NCBI RefSeq assembly: GCF_905397395.1
Contig: NZ_CAJPVH010000010.1
Location: 1 to 64,000 of the forward strand
Source of the DNA: Cupriavidus campinensis
Lineage (GTDB): Bacteria > Pseudomonadota > Gammaproteobacteria > Burkholderiales > Burkholderiaceae
Direction of reading: 5' to 3'
DNA length: 64,000 nt
The notes beneath the pieces were generated by a model, which searched no databases, was not told where the DNA came from, and was given only the letters and a program-made list of their open reading frames with translations. This document shows positions 39,639 to 48,535 of this stretch, piece after piece. Position 1 is the first letter of the stretch; every line of letters starts with the position of its first letter. The position numbers were made by a program, and so were the translations under genes.

Positions 39639-41047
39639 CACGGTTGGAAGTCGGGGGAAGTCAGGTTGAGCGGGGCGGCGCCGGCCAGCGGCAGGCGCAG
39701 CAGGGCCACGGTGCCGCCGGCGCGGTGGTCCTGCCAGGAGAGGCTGCCGCCAAGCTGGCGCGCGGCGCTCTGTGCGAGGTAGAGGCCGATGCCCTGGCCA
39801 CCATGCGTGCTGGCCACGGGGGCCTCGCCCAGTTGCGCGCGCAGCGCCGGGGGGATGCCGCCGCCGTGGTCAGTGACGGCGAAGCGCAGCGCGTGGTCAT
39901 CGCCGGTGATATCCAGCCGTAGCGGCGGCGCCTGGCGCATCGCGTGGCCCATGGCCTGCTGGCTGCGCGCGGCGTTGTCCAGCAGGATGGTCAGGATCTG
40001 GCTCACGCGGGCGGCGTCCACGGGCTGCGTGGCGGCGTCCGGTGCCAGCGTCGATTGCAGGCTGGCCTGCGGATGGCGCAACTGCCACCGCTCGACGAAC
40101 GGCGCGAGCCAGGTGTCGAGCGGCTGCGGCGCCAGCGGTTCGCGGTCCGCGCGCAGCCGGGCCAGGATCGAGCGGCACAGGTCCAGCTGCTGCTCCATTG
40201 TGCGGAAATCCGGGAGGTAGTCGGCGACTGGCGTGGTCCCGCGCGCGGCGTCTGAGGCATCGCCCCGCAACTCGCCGGCGATGACCGCCAGCGTGGCCAG
40301 CGGCGTGCCGATCTCATGCGCGACAGCCGCCGCCTGGTCGTTCAGCGCCTCGGCGCGCGACTCCCGCAGCAGTTGCTCCCGGGCGAGGTTGAGTTGGGCA
40401 TCGCGCTGGCGCAGCACGCCCGAGAGCCGCGCCACGAAGAAGGCGATCATCACCGCGCTGGCCACGAAGTTCAGCCACATGCCGGCCAGGTGGTAGTTCA
40501 CCGCGTTGTCCGGGTTGTGCAGGTGCAGCGGCACGTAGTCGAGCAGCAGCAGCGAATAGCACGCCAGCGCGTAGAGGGCGAGCGCCGAGACAAACCGCCA
40601 CGGCAGGATGGCCGACGCGATGGCAAGCCCCGGCAGGTAGAACGAGACGAAGGGATTGGTGGCGCCGCCGGTGTAGAACAGGATGGCCGACAGCGCGGTC
40701 AGGTCCACGATCATCTGGGCCATCAGTTCGGCGTCCGACGGCACGGTGTTGTGCTGCCCGTGCCAGTGCAGCCGCGCCACCGTAGTCACATTGAAGATGG
40801 CCTGCGCGGCGAACAGGTAGAGCAGCGGCTTGTAGGGCAGGTGGATGCCGGCCACCGATTCGCACGACACCAGCAGCAGCGCCTGTCCCGCCAGCAGCGC
40901 CCAGCGCAGCCAGCACAGGCGGCGCAGGCTCACCAGGCCGTGGCGCTGGGGCGCCACGCCCGGCATGGCTGGGGCGGGGGCCGGCGCGACGGCGGCAGCG
41001 GGGGGCGGCGGTGCGGTGAGGGGCGGGGTAGACGTGGAGGGCGGCAT
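39638..41047 (-). CDS. RegB/PrrB-like redox sensor histidine kinase
   Basis: Membrane sensor kinase of 469 residues. After an Ala/Pro-rich N-terminus come about six membrane helices containing the RegB quinone-binding motif GGATNPF. The H-box is AVAHEIGTPLATL (His244). Cys291 in LDLCRSIL aligns with the redox-active cysteine of Rhodobacter RegB. ATPase motifs include ILLDNAARS and GGQGIGLYLAQS. It likely phosphorylates the adjacent RegA-like regulator under reducing conditions. The start MPPSTSTPP is chosen over an upstream Met with no coding support. Confidence 0.9.
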   Translation of the reverse strand: MPPSTSTPPLTAPPPPAAAVAPAPAPAMPGVAPQRHGLVSLRRLCWLRWALLAGQALLLVSCESVAGIHLPYKPLLYLFAAQAIFNVTTVARLHWHGQHNTVPSDAELMAQMIVDLTALSAILFYTGGATNPFVSFYLPGLAIASAILPWRFVSALALYALACYSLLLLDYVPLHLHNPDNAVNYHLAGMWLNFVASAVMIAFFVARLSGVLRQRDAQLNLAREQLLRESRAEALNDQAAAVAHEIGTPLATLAVIAGELRGDASDAARGTTPVADYLPDFRTMEQQLDLCRSILARLRADREPLAPQPLDTWLAPFVERWQLRHPQASLQSTLAPDAATQPVDAARVSQILTILLDNAARSQQAMGHAMRQAPPLRLDITGDDHALRFAVTDHGGGIPPALRAQLGEAPVASTHGGQGIGLYLAQSAARQLGGSLSWQDHRAGGTVALLRLPLAGAAPLNLTSPDFQP

Positions 41048-41233
41048 GCCGGCAGTGTAGCAATGCCGCCATGCCACGCGGCGGCGGCGACCCGGCGTGC
41101 GACACCGTGCCGCATTCAGGCCGGCCCCCGGCGCTGCCAGACTACGCGGTTGCCATGCCCGGCAGGTTCGGGAGCGCCATGGTCTAATAGCCGCCTTTCG
41201 CTGAATTCCGTTGATTTCGTGGAGATGTTACCG

Positions 41234-41731
41234 ATGCAAGCCCGTTTTCGCGCGCCGCGCGCCGCCTCGATCGTCACCCTGGCCCTGGCCGGCCTGCTGG
41301 GCAGCGCACATGCGCTGGCACAGGTGGACGTGAGCAATGCCTGGGTGCGCGGCACGGTGCCGGCGCAGTCGGCGTCCGGCGCGTTCATGACGCTGCACGC
41401 GCATGAGTCGGCCAGGCTGGTGGGCGTGTCGTCGCCCGTGGCCGCCGCCGAGCTGCATGAGATGAAGATGGAGAACAACGTGATGCGCATGCGCCAGCTG
41501 CCGTCGCTGGACCTGCCGCAGATGCAGGATGTGGAACTCAAGCCGGGCGGCTATCACATCATGCTGATGGGGTTGAAGTCCCAGCTCAAGGCCGGGGATA
41601 CCGTGCCGCTGACGCTCAAGATCGAGCAGAACGGCAAGATCGTCGAGCAGCAGGTCAAGGCGCAAGTGCGCGACCTGACCGCCGGTGCGCCGCCGGCAGG
41701 CGCCGGCGGCCATGGCGACCACAAGCATTAA
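41234..41731 (+). CDS. Periplasmic copper chaperone PCu(A)C
   Basis: Secreted copper(I) chaperone of 165 residues. A signal peptide ends around AHALAQ. The copper site is the H/M set of LHEMKMENNVMRMRQ and PGGYHIMLMGL, the classic HxM patterns. It delivers copper to cytochrome oxidase Cu(A). GGAG at 41221-41224 is well spaced for ATG 41234; the ATG at 41225 would directly abut it. The tail ends in a His-rich AGGHGDHKH. Its neighbour is a redox regulator system, which fits respiratory function. Confidence 0.9.
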   Translation: MQARFRAPRAASIVTLALAGLLGSAHALAQVDVSNAWVRGTVPAQSASGAFMTLHAHESARLVGVSSPVAAAELHEMKMENNVMRMRQLPSLDLPQMQDVELKPGGYHIMLMGLKSQLKAGDTVPLTLKIEQNGKIVEQQVKAQVRDLTAGAPPAGAGGHGDHKH

Positions 41732-41760
41732 GGCTTGGATCGCCCGATCCCTCCGGACGG

Positions 41761-42699
41761 TCAGCCGCGCAGGCTGATCGCCGCCTCCGCTTCCGATGCC
41801 GGCGTTGCCGCCGCCTGCAGCACCCGCTCGCGCAGCCAGGTGTGGCCCGGATCCGCCTCGGCCCGCTCGGGCCAGATCATGCTGTAGCTGAAGCCGGGAA
41901 TCGAGAACGGCGCCTCGAAGATGGTCAGGCGCGGATCTTCCAGCGCTGCCAGCGTGCGCCGGGCCGCCGTCAGGACCATGTTGGTGCCGGCTATCAGCGC
42001 CGGCGCCACGCTCCAGTGCGGTACCGTGCACGCGATCTTGCGGCGGCCGCCCAGGCGCGCCACGGTGGCGTCGATCAACTCCCCGCGCTCGCTCGCCGCG
42101 CTCACCAGCACGTGGGAGCGCGCCAGGTAGGCCACGTGATCGAGCCGGCCGGTGTCACGCACCGTGGCGGCATCCACCGCACACGCAAAATCATCGTCGA
42201 ACAGCACCGCCGTGCGCACGCCTTCCGGCTGGTAGGTGAAGGCGCCCAGCGCCATGTCGAGTTCGCCGTCGGCCACTTGCGCCGTCATCGTCTCGCGGCT
42301 GGCCTGCGTGACCACCAGGTCGATGTTCGGCGCGGCCTTGCGCACCGCGCGCAGCAGCCGGGGCAGCACCACCAGCGCGCCGTAGTCCGACATCGCCAGC
42401 CGGAAGGTGCGGCGCGCCATGGACGGCTGGAAGCCGCCGGGGCCGAGCAGGATGCGCACTTGCGCCAGCGCCTCGGCCAGCGGGGCGGTCAGTTCATGCG
42501 CGCGGGGCGTCAGCACGAGCCCGCCCTGACCGCGCACGAGCAAGGGGTCGTCGAGCAGTTGCCGCAGCCGCGCCAGCGAATGGCTGACCGCCGGCTGGCT
42601 CAGTTGCAGCCGCAGTGCGGCGCGCGAGATATGGCGCTCGGCAAACAGTGCCTCGAGCACCACGAGCAGATTGAGGTCGATTCCGCGTAGGCTATTCAT
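41761..42699 (-). CDS. LysR-family transcriptional regulator
   Basis: LysR regulator of 312 residues. The N-terminal winged HTH is LNLLVVLEALFAERHISRAALRLQLSQPAVSHSLARLRQ, followed by a periplasmic-binding-like effector domain. The protein belongs to the NodD/SyrM-like subgroup by its first residues (SLRGIDLNLL). The ligand is unknown. It is convergent with the copper chaperone gene, and no target is adjacent on its upstream side except the small Cys-rich genes, which read the same way. Confidence 0.9.
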   Translation of the reverse strand: MNSLRGIDLNLLVVLEALFAERHISRAALRLQLSQPAVSHSLARLRQLLDDPLLVRGQGGLVLTPRAHELTAPLAEALAQVRILLGPGGFQPSMARRTFRLAMSDYGALVVLPRLLRAVRKAAPNIDLVVTQASRETMTAQVADGELDMALGAFTYQPEGVRTAVLFDDDFACAVDAATVRDTGRLDHVAYLARSHVLVSAASERGELIDATVARLGGRRKIACTVPHWSVAPALIAGTNMVLTAARRTLAALEDPRLTIFEAPFSIPGFSYSMIWPERAEADPGHTWLRERVLQAAATPASEAEAAISLRG

Positions 42700-42761
42700 G
42701 TGGTGAATATTAAACCGGAAGTCTCCGGTTATGCCATTCGTCGAGCGGAATTTTTAGAGCT

Positions 42762-42977
42762 TTAGGTGTCTTGCGAGGCGTCCCGCCGGGCCGTCAGGCA
42801 ATCCGGACACAGGCAATGCTGGCCCGCGACGATCTGCCGTGCCGGCAGCAGCGGCTGGTTGGCGCACCAGCATTCGGGCAGGCCGGCCACGTAGCCGCAC
42901 ACGAAGGCCGCGCCGCAGCCGCTGCACCGCTCCACGGGGCGCAACTGGCCGGTCCGGATGGTCGATGGATCGGTCAT
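42762..42977 (-). CDS. Cysteine-rich CWC-family small protein
   Basis: A 71-residue protein with ten cysteines in pairs: RCSGCGAAFVCGY, PECWCANQPLL and CLCPDCL. The central CWC matches the cysteine-rich CWC family, whose function is unknown and which probably binds zinc. Its start overlaps the stop of the zf-HC2 gene by four bases, so they are translated together. The longer upstream frame is excluded. Confidence 0.8.
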   Translation of the reverse strand: MTDPSTIRTGQLRPVERCSGCGAAFVCGYVAGLPECWCANQPLLPARQIVAGQHCLCPDCLTARRDASQDT

Positions 42978-43189
42978 GGCCTGGGGTCCCCATCGTCCTG
43001 CCCGAGCCGGCGCATGGCCTCCCGCATCGACCGCATCTGTCCGCTGAAGTGAGTGCAGGCCGCGCAGATGGCCAGATGGCCGCGCACGCGCAGCCGCTCG
43101 CCCAACGTCAGGGGCTGGTCCATGCCCTTCATGGTCAGGTGATGGATTTCCTCGCAGTTCGGCAGCAGGCGGCGGCGGGGTTCGGGCAT
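42974..43189 (-). CDS. zf-HC2 anti-sigma-factor-like protein
   Basis: A 71-residue cytoplasmic protein with the zinc-binding anti-sigma (ZAS) pattern: Cys in PNCEEIHHL, then HLAICAACTHF giving H-x3-C-x2-C. Such proteins bind ECF sigma factors and normally sit right behind the sigma gene. Here the nearest ECF-like gene of the same orientation, 48522-49127, is 5.3 kb upstream behind an inserted fimbrial cluster. Partnership is inferred. Confidence 0.82.
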   Translation of the reverse strand: MPEPRRRLLPNCEEIHHLTMKGMDQPLTLGERLRVRGHLAICAACTHFSGQMRSMREAMRRLGQDDGDPRP

Positions 43190-43397
43190 GAGACGGATTC
43201 GGCGTTTTCCTACGTTGTGCTGCCCATATGGCTGTTGATGTCCCGCTGCCTCGACGTTGCATGCGCAGCTCGAACAATTAAAGAAAGTGCGATTTTTTCA
43301 AGGAGGCCGCTGACGCAGAATAGTCCTGCGCTCTGAGACGAGCAGACAGCCCGCTCCGGTCGCTTCCTTCTCTTTCACCACAAATTTCGAGCAAATT

Positions 43398-43934
43398 ATG
43401 ACACGCAAAATTATTTCCGCCGCCCTCCTGATCGTTGCAGCCTCCGCTTCGCAGATCGCTGCCGCTTCGGACGGCACCATCACTTTCACGGGAAATGTTA
43501 CGGCGCAAACCTGCACCATCAACGGCGGTGCCGCTGGCAAGAACTTCTCCGTGGCGTTGCCGAAGGTTTCGACCTCGTCGCTGGCCGCCGCCGGTGCAAC
43601 CGCTGGCCGCACGCCCTTTTCCATCGCCTTGACGGGTTGCAACCCGGTCGCCGGCACGGTGCGTACCTTCTTCGAGGCCGGCCCGACGACGGACCTGACC
43701 AACGGCCGCCTGAATCTGACCGGTAGCGCTGCCGGTAACGTGCAGATTGAACTGCTGAACCCGGATCTGACGCAGGTGAAGGCCGGCTTTGCCGACGCCT
43801 CGCAGAATTCGAAGCCGGTGACGCTGGCCTCGGGTGCTGGCACGCTGAATTACTACGCCCAGTACTACGCGAAAGGCGCTTCGACGGCTGGCGCAGCCAA
43901 CTCGAGCGTCACCTACACGATCGCCTATCAGTAA
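43398..43934 (+). CDS. Fimbrial major pilin (type-1 family)
   Basis: Pilin of 178 residues. A signal peptide ends near AAA after IAAASDG. The mature protein has the canonical GNVTAQTCTINGG with Cys, a second Cys in LTGCNPVAG, and a C-terminal beta strand SSVTYTIAYQ with the penultimate Tyr needed for donor-strand exchange. Exported through the usher and assembled into a fibre. The base composition is visibly more AT-rich than flanking genes, suggesting later acquisition. A hairpin separates it from the usher gene. Confidence 0.92.
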   Translation: MTRKIISAALLIVAASASQIAAASDGTITFTGNVTAQTCTINGGAAGKNFSVALPKVSTSSLAAAGATAGRTPFSIALTGCNPVAGTVRTFFEAGPTTDLTNGRLNLTGSAAGNVQIELLNPDLTQVKAGFADASQNSKPVTLASGAGTLNYYAQYYAKGASTAGAANSSVTYTIAYQ

Positions 43935-43987
43935 TGCCTCCACTCCGGGGGGCCGCCTGGCAATGGCCGCTCCCCGCAGTACGGCAA

Positions 43988-44028
43988 GCCTTGTGGGGCC
44001 GGCCGGAGTCTGCTGACTCCGACAAGGC
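43988..44028 (+). other. Stem-loop between pilin and usher genes
   Basis: GCCTTGT (43988-43994) pairs with ACAAGGC (44022-44028), and CGGAGTC (44004-44010) pairs with GACTCCG (44015-44021) around TGCT, with a 9-base bulge on the left arm. No T run follows, so it is more likely an mRNA-stabilising or processing stem that raises pilin over usher. This is inference. Confidence 0.6.
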
Positions 44029-44135
44029 CTGACCCCTTCAGGGCAACTCCGGCAACCCCTCCCTCCCGGGTCGACTTTCAAAGCGTGCCTCTGGCACGCA
44101 AGGGACCCCTTTTGCCTGACAACCGGCCATCCAAA

Positions 44136-46691
44136 ATGCGTAGAAGTCAAAGGAAGTTTGTATTAAGGCCGGTGAGCCTCGTGGTCCTGGCAATGTTCGG
44201 CTGGGGCAGCGCCTTCGCACAATCCGCGGAGGAAACGGCCGGCAGCCAGAACGCCGGGGTGCTTGCCGAAGTTGAGTTCAACGACGAATTTCTGCATCAC
44301 GACAAACATCGACGCATCGATGTCAGTCGTTTCAACAAGGGCGGCACGGCGCTGCCGGGCAGCTATCGGGTCGATCTTTTCGTGAATCAGCATTCCGTGG
44401 GCAAGGCGGAGATTACGCTGCGCCAGATCGGCGCGGACGTGCGGAACGTGCAGCCGTGCATGACCAAAGCCATGCTCGAGCGCCTTGGCGTGGCGATGAC
44501 CAAGTTGTCGCCCGAATCGCTCGCCCTGTTACAGGACGCCAACACTTGCGCGCTGATGCCGGATCTTATCGAAGGGGCGCGTGCCACCTTCGACCAGGCC
44601 GATCTGCGCCTGGACGTGAGCGTGCCCCAGGTGGCGATGCTCCGGTCTGCGCGCGGCTATGTGGATCCCCAATACTGGGACGACGGTGTCACGGCAGCCA
44701 CCCTCCAATACAACGCCAATGCCTATCGCAGCGAGCAATTCGGCACCGCCTTCAACCAGGCCTATGTTGGACTGAACGCTGGCTTCAATGTCGGCGCCTG
44801 GCGGTTCCGCCACAACGGCAGCCTGAACCACAACGACAACGGCACGCAGTACCAGAGCGTGCAGACCAATGCGCAACGTTCGCTGGCTTCCATCAATAGC
44901 CAGATCGTGCTCGGCGACAGCTTCACCGACGGCGCACTGTTCGACAGCGTGGGCGTGCGGGGTGTGACGCTGTCCACCGATGACCGGATGTTCCCGGAAT
45001 CTCAGCGCGGTTACGCGCCGGCGATCCACGGGATGGCCAACACCAACGCCCGCGTGCAGGTGCGTCAGGGCGGCAACGTCATTTATGAAACCACCGTGGC
45101 GCCCGGGCCGTTCGAGGTCAATGATCTTTATCCCACCGGCTACGGCGGCGACCTGGAAGTGGTGGTGACGGAGGCAGATGGCACCACCCGTGTGTCCCGC
45201 GTGCCGTATGCGGCCGCCGTCAACGCGCTTCGGCCGGGCCGGCTGCGCTACACGGCGACCGCGGGCAAGTATCGCGATGCCAACGTGGATCGGCATCCGA
45301 TGATGACGCAGGCCACGATCCAGTACGGCTTCAGCAATATGGTGACCGGCTATGGCGGCATCATCGCGGCGGAAAACTACCTCGCAGCCATGGGTGGCGC
45401 GGCGCTGAATACCAGTTACGGTGCGTTCGGCGCGGATGTGACGCAGTCCTACTCGCGGCAACAGAATCTGCCGGATCTGAATGGGCAAAGTTTCCGGCTC
45501 TCATTCAGTAAGATGGTAGCCCCAACCAATACCAATATCGCGGTGGCCGCTTATCGCTACTCGACCCGTCATTACCTCAGCCTGGCTGACGCCGTGCGTT
45601 TGCAGGACCTGCACAGCGAATTCGAGCTGAACGGCACGCCGCGCGGCAGACTGCAGCTCACGCTGAACCAGAGCCTGCCGGCGGGGTATGGATCGTTCTA
45701 CCTGTCTGGCTCGACGCAGAATTACTGGAGTCGCACAGGGTCCAGCACGCAGTTTCAGCTTGGCTACAACAACAGCTACCGGCGCCTGACTTATGGCGTC
45801 GCCGCATCGCGCCAGCTCAATCTGACGACTGGCAAATGGGATTCTAGCGTGATGCTGAATCTGGGTATTCCTCTGGGCAAGAGTGCGCATGCGCCGTACG
45901 CCAGTTCGCGCCTGCAGTACGACTCCAATGGCGCGGTCACCGCCCAGCAGGCGGTGACCGGCACACTGGGCAAGGACAACGCTTTCGCCTACGGTATGAA
46001 TGTCGATGTCAACAGCGGCACCGGCAGTTCGACGCGGTTTGGCGCCAACGCATCGTACGCGTCGCCCGTGGCGGGCTTCAACGGCAGTGCCAGCGTGAGC
46101 AGCCAGTATCGGCAGGCCAGCGTGGGCATGACGGGTGGCGTAGTGGCCTACGGCGGCGGTGTCGTGCTGACCCCGACCATTGGCGAAACCATGGCGATTG
46201 TCGAGGCGGATGGCGCCAGTGGCGCCAGCGTGACCAGCGGCAGCGGCCTGCGGGTGGATCCGTGGGGCCATGCGGTGGTATCCAGCCTGGCGCCGTTCTC
46301 CTTGAACCAGGTCGAGATCGACCCGAAGGGGTTGCCGATGTCCGTGGAACTGCGATCCACCACACAGCCGACCGTACCGACGGCGGGCGCGGTGGTGCGC
46401 GTGAAGTTCGAGACGGACCATGCCGGACGCGCGGCGGTCCTGCGGGTGCGCACGGCGGACGGCAAGCCCCTGCCGTTTGGCGCACAGGTACTCGATACGG
46501 AAGGGCAGCACGTGGGCGTCGTGGCGCAGGGCGGGCGCATTGTCGTGCGTGGGCTGAAGTCCGACAGCGGGGTGCTCCACGTGGCGCCGCATGGCACCTC
46601 GGAACCGGCCTGCCAGATTCCTTACGTGCTGCCGGCGGTGGAAAGCGGCAAGCCCGGCAAGTTCGCAGTGGTCGATATCACGTGCGAGTGA
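44136..46691 (+). CDS. Outer-membrane fimbrial usher (FimD/PapC family)
   Basis: Usher of about 851 residues forming the outer-membrane pore for pilin export. A signal peptide ends at AFAQSAEE. The N-terminal domain begins VEFNDEFLHHDKHRRIDVSRFNKGG and the plug/barrel carries VAPGPFEVNDLYPTGYGGDLEVVVTEADG, the best-conserved usher segment. The two C-terminal domains end in CQIPYVLPAV and CE. ATG at 44136 was chosen; ATG 44085 would add 17 residues before the signal peptide. Only moderate GC, like the pilin. Confidence 0.93.
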   Translation: MRRSQRKFVLRPVSLVVLAMFGWGSAFAQSAEETAGSQNAGVLAEVEFNDEFLHHDKHRRIDVSRFNKGGTALPGSYRVDLFVNQHSVGKAEITLRQIGADVRNVQPCMTKAMLERLGVAMTKLSPESLALLQDANTCALMPDLIEGARATFDQADLRLDVSVPQVAMLRSARGYVDPQYWDDGVTAATLQYNANAYRSEQFGTAFNQAYVGLNAGFNVGAWRFRHNGSLNHNDNGTQYQSVQTNAQRSLASINSQIVLGDSFTDGALFDSVGVRGVTLSTDDRMFPESQRGYAPAIHGMANTNARVQVRQGGNVIYETTVAPGPFEVNDLYPTGYGGDLEVVVTEADGTTRVSRVPYAAAVNALRPGRLRYTATAGKYRDANVDRHPMMTQATIQYGFSNMVTGYGGIIAAENYLAAMGGAALNTSYGAFGADVTQSYSRQQNLPDLNGQSFRLSFSKMVAPTNTNIAVAAYRYSTRHYLSLADAVRLQDLHSEFELNGTPRGRLQLTLNQSLPAGYGSFYLSGSTQNYWSRTGSSTQFQLGYNNSYRRLTYGVAASRQLNLTTGKWDSSVMLNLGIPLGKSAHAPYASSRLQYDSNGAVTAQQAVTGTLGKDNAFAYGMNVDVNSGTGSSTRFGANASYASPVAGFNGSASVSSQYRQASVGMTGGVVAYGGGVVLTPTIGETMAIVEADGASGASVTSGSGLRVDPWGHAVVSSLAPFSLNQVEIDPKGLPMSVELRSTTQPTVPTAGAVVRVKFETDHAGRAAVLRVRTADGKPLPFGAQVLDTEGQHVGVVAQGGRIVVRGLKSDSGVLHVAPHGTSEPACQIPYVLPAVESGKPGKFAVVDITCE

Positions 46692-46731
46692 CGGCGCTCC
46701 CCATTCTCTTTGTCTCTATTCGGGTTCAAGC

Positions 46732-47676
46732 ATGAAGAAAATACTAAGGCTGGTCGTCATATGGCTGATCTCCCAAATGGCCGCCACGGCCTACGCGGTG
46801 GAATGTGCTTCCGACTCCATGACGTTCGTGGATGTCCTGTCCTCGCAGTTCAACGTGCCGGCCAATTCGCAGGAAGGTACCGTGCTTTGGCAGGAACAGT
46901 GGCCTTCCGTGCGGTTCACTTGCACTAATGCCAAGATCTCGGAGGAAATCTCGTTCTGGGTCAATCCGGACCGCCTGGTGCTTGGTGCGGGTGTGGAGCC
47001 GGCGATTATCTTTAACGGCAGGACGTATACGGCGATCAGCGGCAATGTGGGCACCGGTGTTTTCATCAAACCCGGAGAAACCCGAACTTTCACGCTTAGC
47101 TATACCGTCGCCATCATCCGCAAAGGCGTCGTGCCGCCCTCCGGCGTCACAGCTGTCTCCAGCTACCCCATGTTTCAAATGGACGGGGCGGGCGGGCTGA
47201 ACTATCAGCGCGGGCTGAACTTCAGGCATGTCGTGACCGGCGGCACGTTCCACTATGCCGTGGGCGGATGCAAGCTGCAAACGGGAAGTGCGACAAAGGC
47301 GGTGAGCCTGCCTGCTACGCCGATGATCAACACGGTGGGCGGAACGGCTGGCGCCACCGATTTTTCCATTCGGGCAACCTGCGACAACCTTGCCAACAAG
47401 GTCAGTTTCCAATTCTCCGGCCCCACCGATCCCGCGGATGCGCGCCAGTTCCGCAACACGGCACCGCAGGGCGCGCAGAACATCGCCATCAACCTTGTGG
47501 CGCCCTATAACGGGATCACCATCCCGGCCCAGGGGGGGGCCGCGGCCATCCGCGAAGCATCTGTTTCCGCAGGTACTGCAACGCTAAACCTGCGTGCGTC
47601 TTATATTCGTACTGCATCGCCTGCCACGGCGGGTCCGGTTTCGGCGCAAGCCGAAGTCACGGTGACGTACAACTGA
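46732..47676 (+). CDS. Fimbrial tip adhesin-like protein
   Basis: A 314-residue exported protein. The signal peptide is MKKILRLVVIWLISQMAATAYA. The first half (about 25-170) is a lectin-like domain without pilin resemblance, and the second half is a pilin domain (GGCKLQTGSATKAVSLPATP, then a second Cys in RATCDNLANK) ending in SAQAEVTVTYN. Two-domain architecture and its place after the usher indicate a tip adhesin. The receptor is unknown. Confidence 0.82.
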   Translation: MKKILRLVVIWLISQMAATAYAVECASDSMTFVDVLSSQFNVPANSQEGTVLWQEQWPSVRFTCTNAKISEEISFWVNPDRLVLGAGVEPAIIFNGRTYTAISGNVGTGVFIKPGETRTFTLSYTVAIIRKGVVPPSGVTAVSSYPMFQMDGAGGLNYQRGLNFRHVVTGGTFHYAVGGCKLQTGSATKAVSLPATPMINTVGGTAGATDFSIRATCDNLANKVSFQFSGPTDPADARQFRNTAPQGAQNIAINLVAPYNGITIPAQGGAAAIREASVSAGTATLNLRASYIRTASPATAGPVSAQAEVTVTYN

Positions 47677-47702
47677 ACGGCCTTCACTTTCCTTATCGTG
47701 CA

Positions 47703-48482
47703 ATGACTCAACTACTCAAAGCGATGTTGGCTGCGGGCGCGTGCGCGCTGGCCTTGGCGAGCGCGATGCCGGCGCAGGCGGCAGTTGTCCTGGCGGCCAC
47801 GCGCGTGGTCTACAACGCCTCCGATGCCGAGGCGACACTCCGGCTCAGCAACGAGGGCGACAGTCCGATGCTGACGCAGTCCTGGTTGGACAAGGGCGAC
47901 GCCACCGCGTCGCCGTCTACCATCGACGTGCCGTTCACGGTGATGCCGCCGGTGTCGCGCATCGATCCCGGCAAGGCGCAGACCCTGCGCATTCTCTATA
48001 CCGGCGAGCCGCTGCCGCGTGACCGGGAATCTGTGTTCTGGCTCAACGTGCTGGAGGTTCCGCCCAAGCCGGACGCCAGCGGCACCGATACCAATTTCCT
48101 GCAGATGGCGTTTCGCTCGCGTATCAAGCTGTTCTTCCGCCCCGAGGGGCTGAAGGGCCAGGCCGCGGATGCCCCCTCCCAGCTCGTCTGGCGCCTGGTG
48201 CCGCAAGGCAGTGCGGGCAAGGGTCCGGCGCTCGAGGCGCGCAATCCCACCGCTTACCACGTGTCGTTGGGAACCGTGGAGCTGGTGGGCGGCGGCAAGT
48301 CGGCAAAGTTCGATGACGGCGTCATGGTGGCGCCCGGTGAAGCCCAGACGATTGCGCTGACCGGTGAACTGCCCTCGACGGCACAGGCCACGGTGAAATA
48401 CCAGGCCATCAACGACCACGGCGGCGTCCTGGAGGGCGAATCGTCGTTGGCCCCGGCGATGTCGGCCTCAGGCACGCCGTAA
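47703..48482 (+). CDS. Periplasmic fimbrial chaperone (PapD/FimC family)
   Basis: Chaperone of 259 residues with a signal peptide ending at AQA. The first Ig domain includes ATRVVYNASDAEATLRLSN and the G1 strand region RESVFWLNVLEVPPKP, then FRSRIKLFFRPEGL, which contains the basic anchor residues typical of the family. It captures pilin subunits by donor-strand complementation. Unusually, this gene is last in the cluster, after the adhesin. It converges with the sigma gene. Confidence 0.92.
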   Translation: MTQLLKAMLAAGACALALASAMPAQAAVVLAATRVVYNASDAEATLRLSNEGDSPMLTQSWLDKGDATASPSTIDVPFTVMPPVSRIDPGKAQTLRILYTGEPLPRDRESVFWLNVLEVPPKPDASGTDTNFLQMAFRSRIKLFFRPEGLKGQAADAPSQLVWRLVPQGSAGKGPALEARNPTAYHVSLGTVELVGGGKSAKFDDGVMVAPGEAQTIALTGELPSTAQATVKYQAINDHGGVLEGESSLAPAMSASGTP

Positions 48483-48500
48483 ACGGCCACGGCCAGGAGT

Positions 48501-48535
48501 CCGCCGCGCCTGGGGCTTCCCTTACGGCGCGGCGG
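48501..48535. terminator. GC-rich stem between convergent chaperone and sigma genes
   Basis: CCGCCGCGCC (48501-48510) pairs perfectly with GGCGCGGCGG (48526-48535). The stop of the sigma gene lies in the loop. A T run is missing on both sides, so termination strength is uncertain. Confidence 0.5.
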
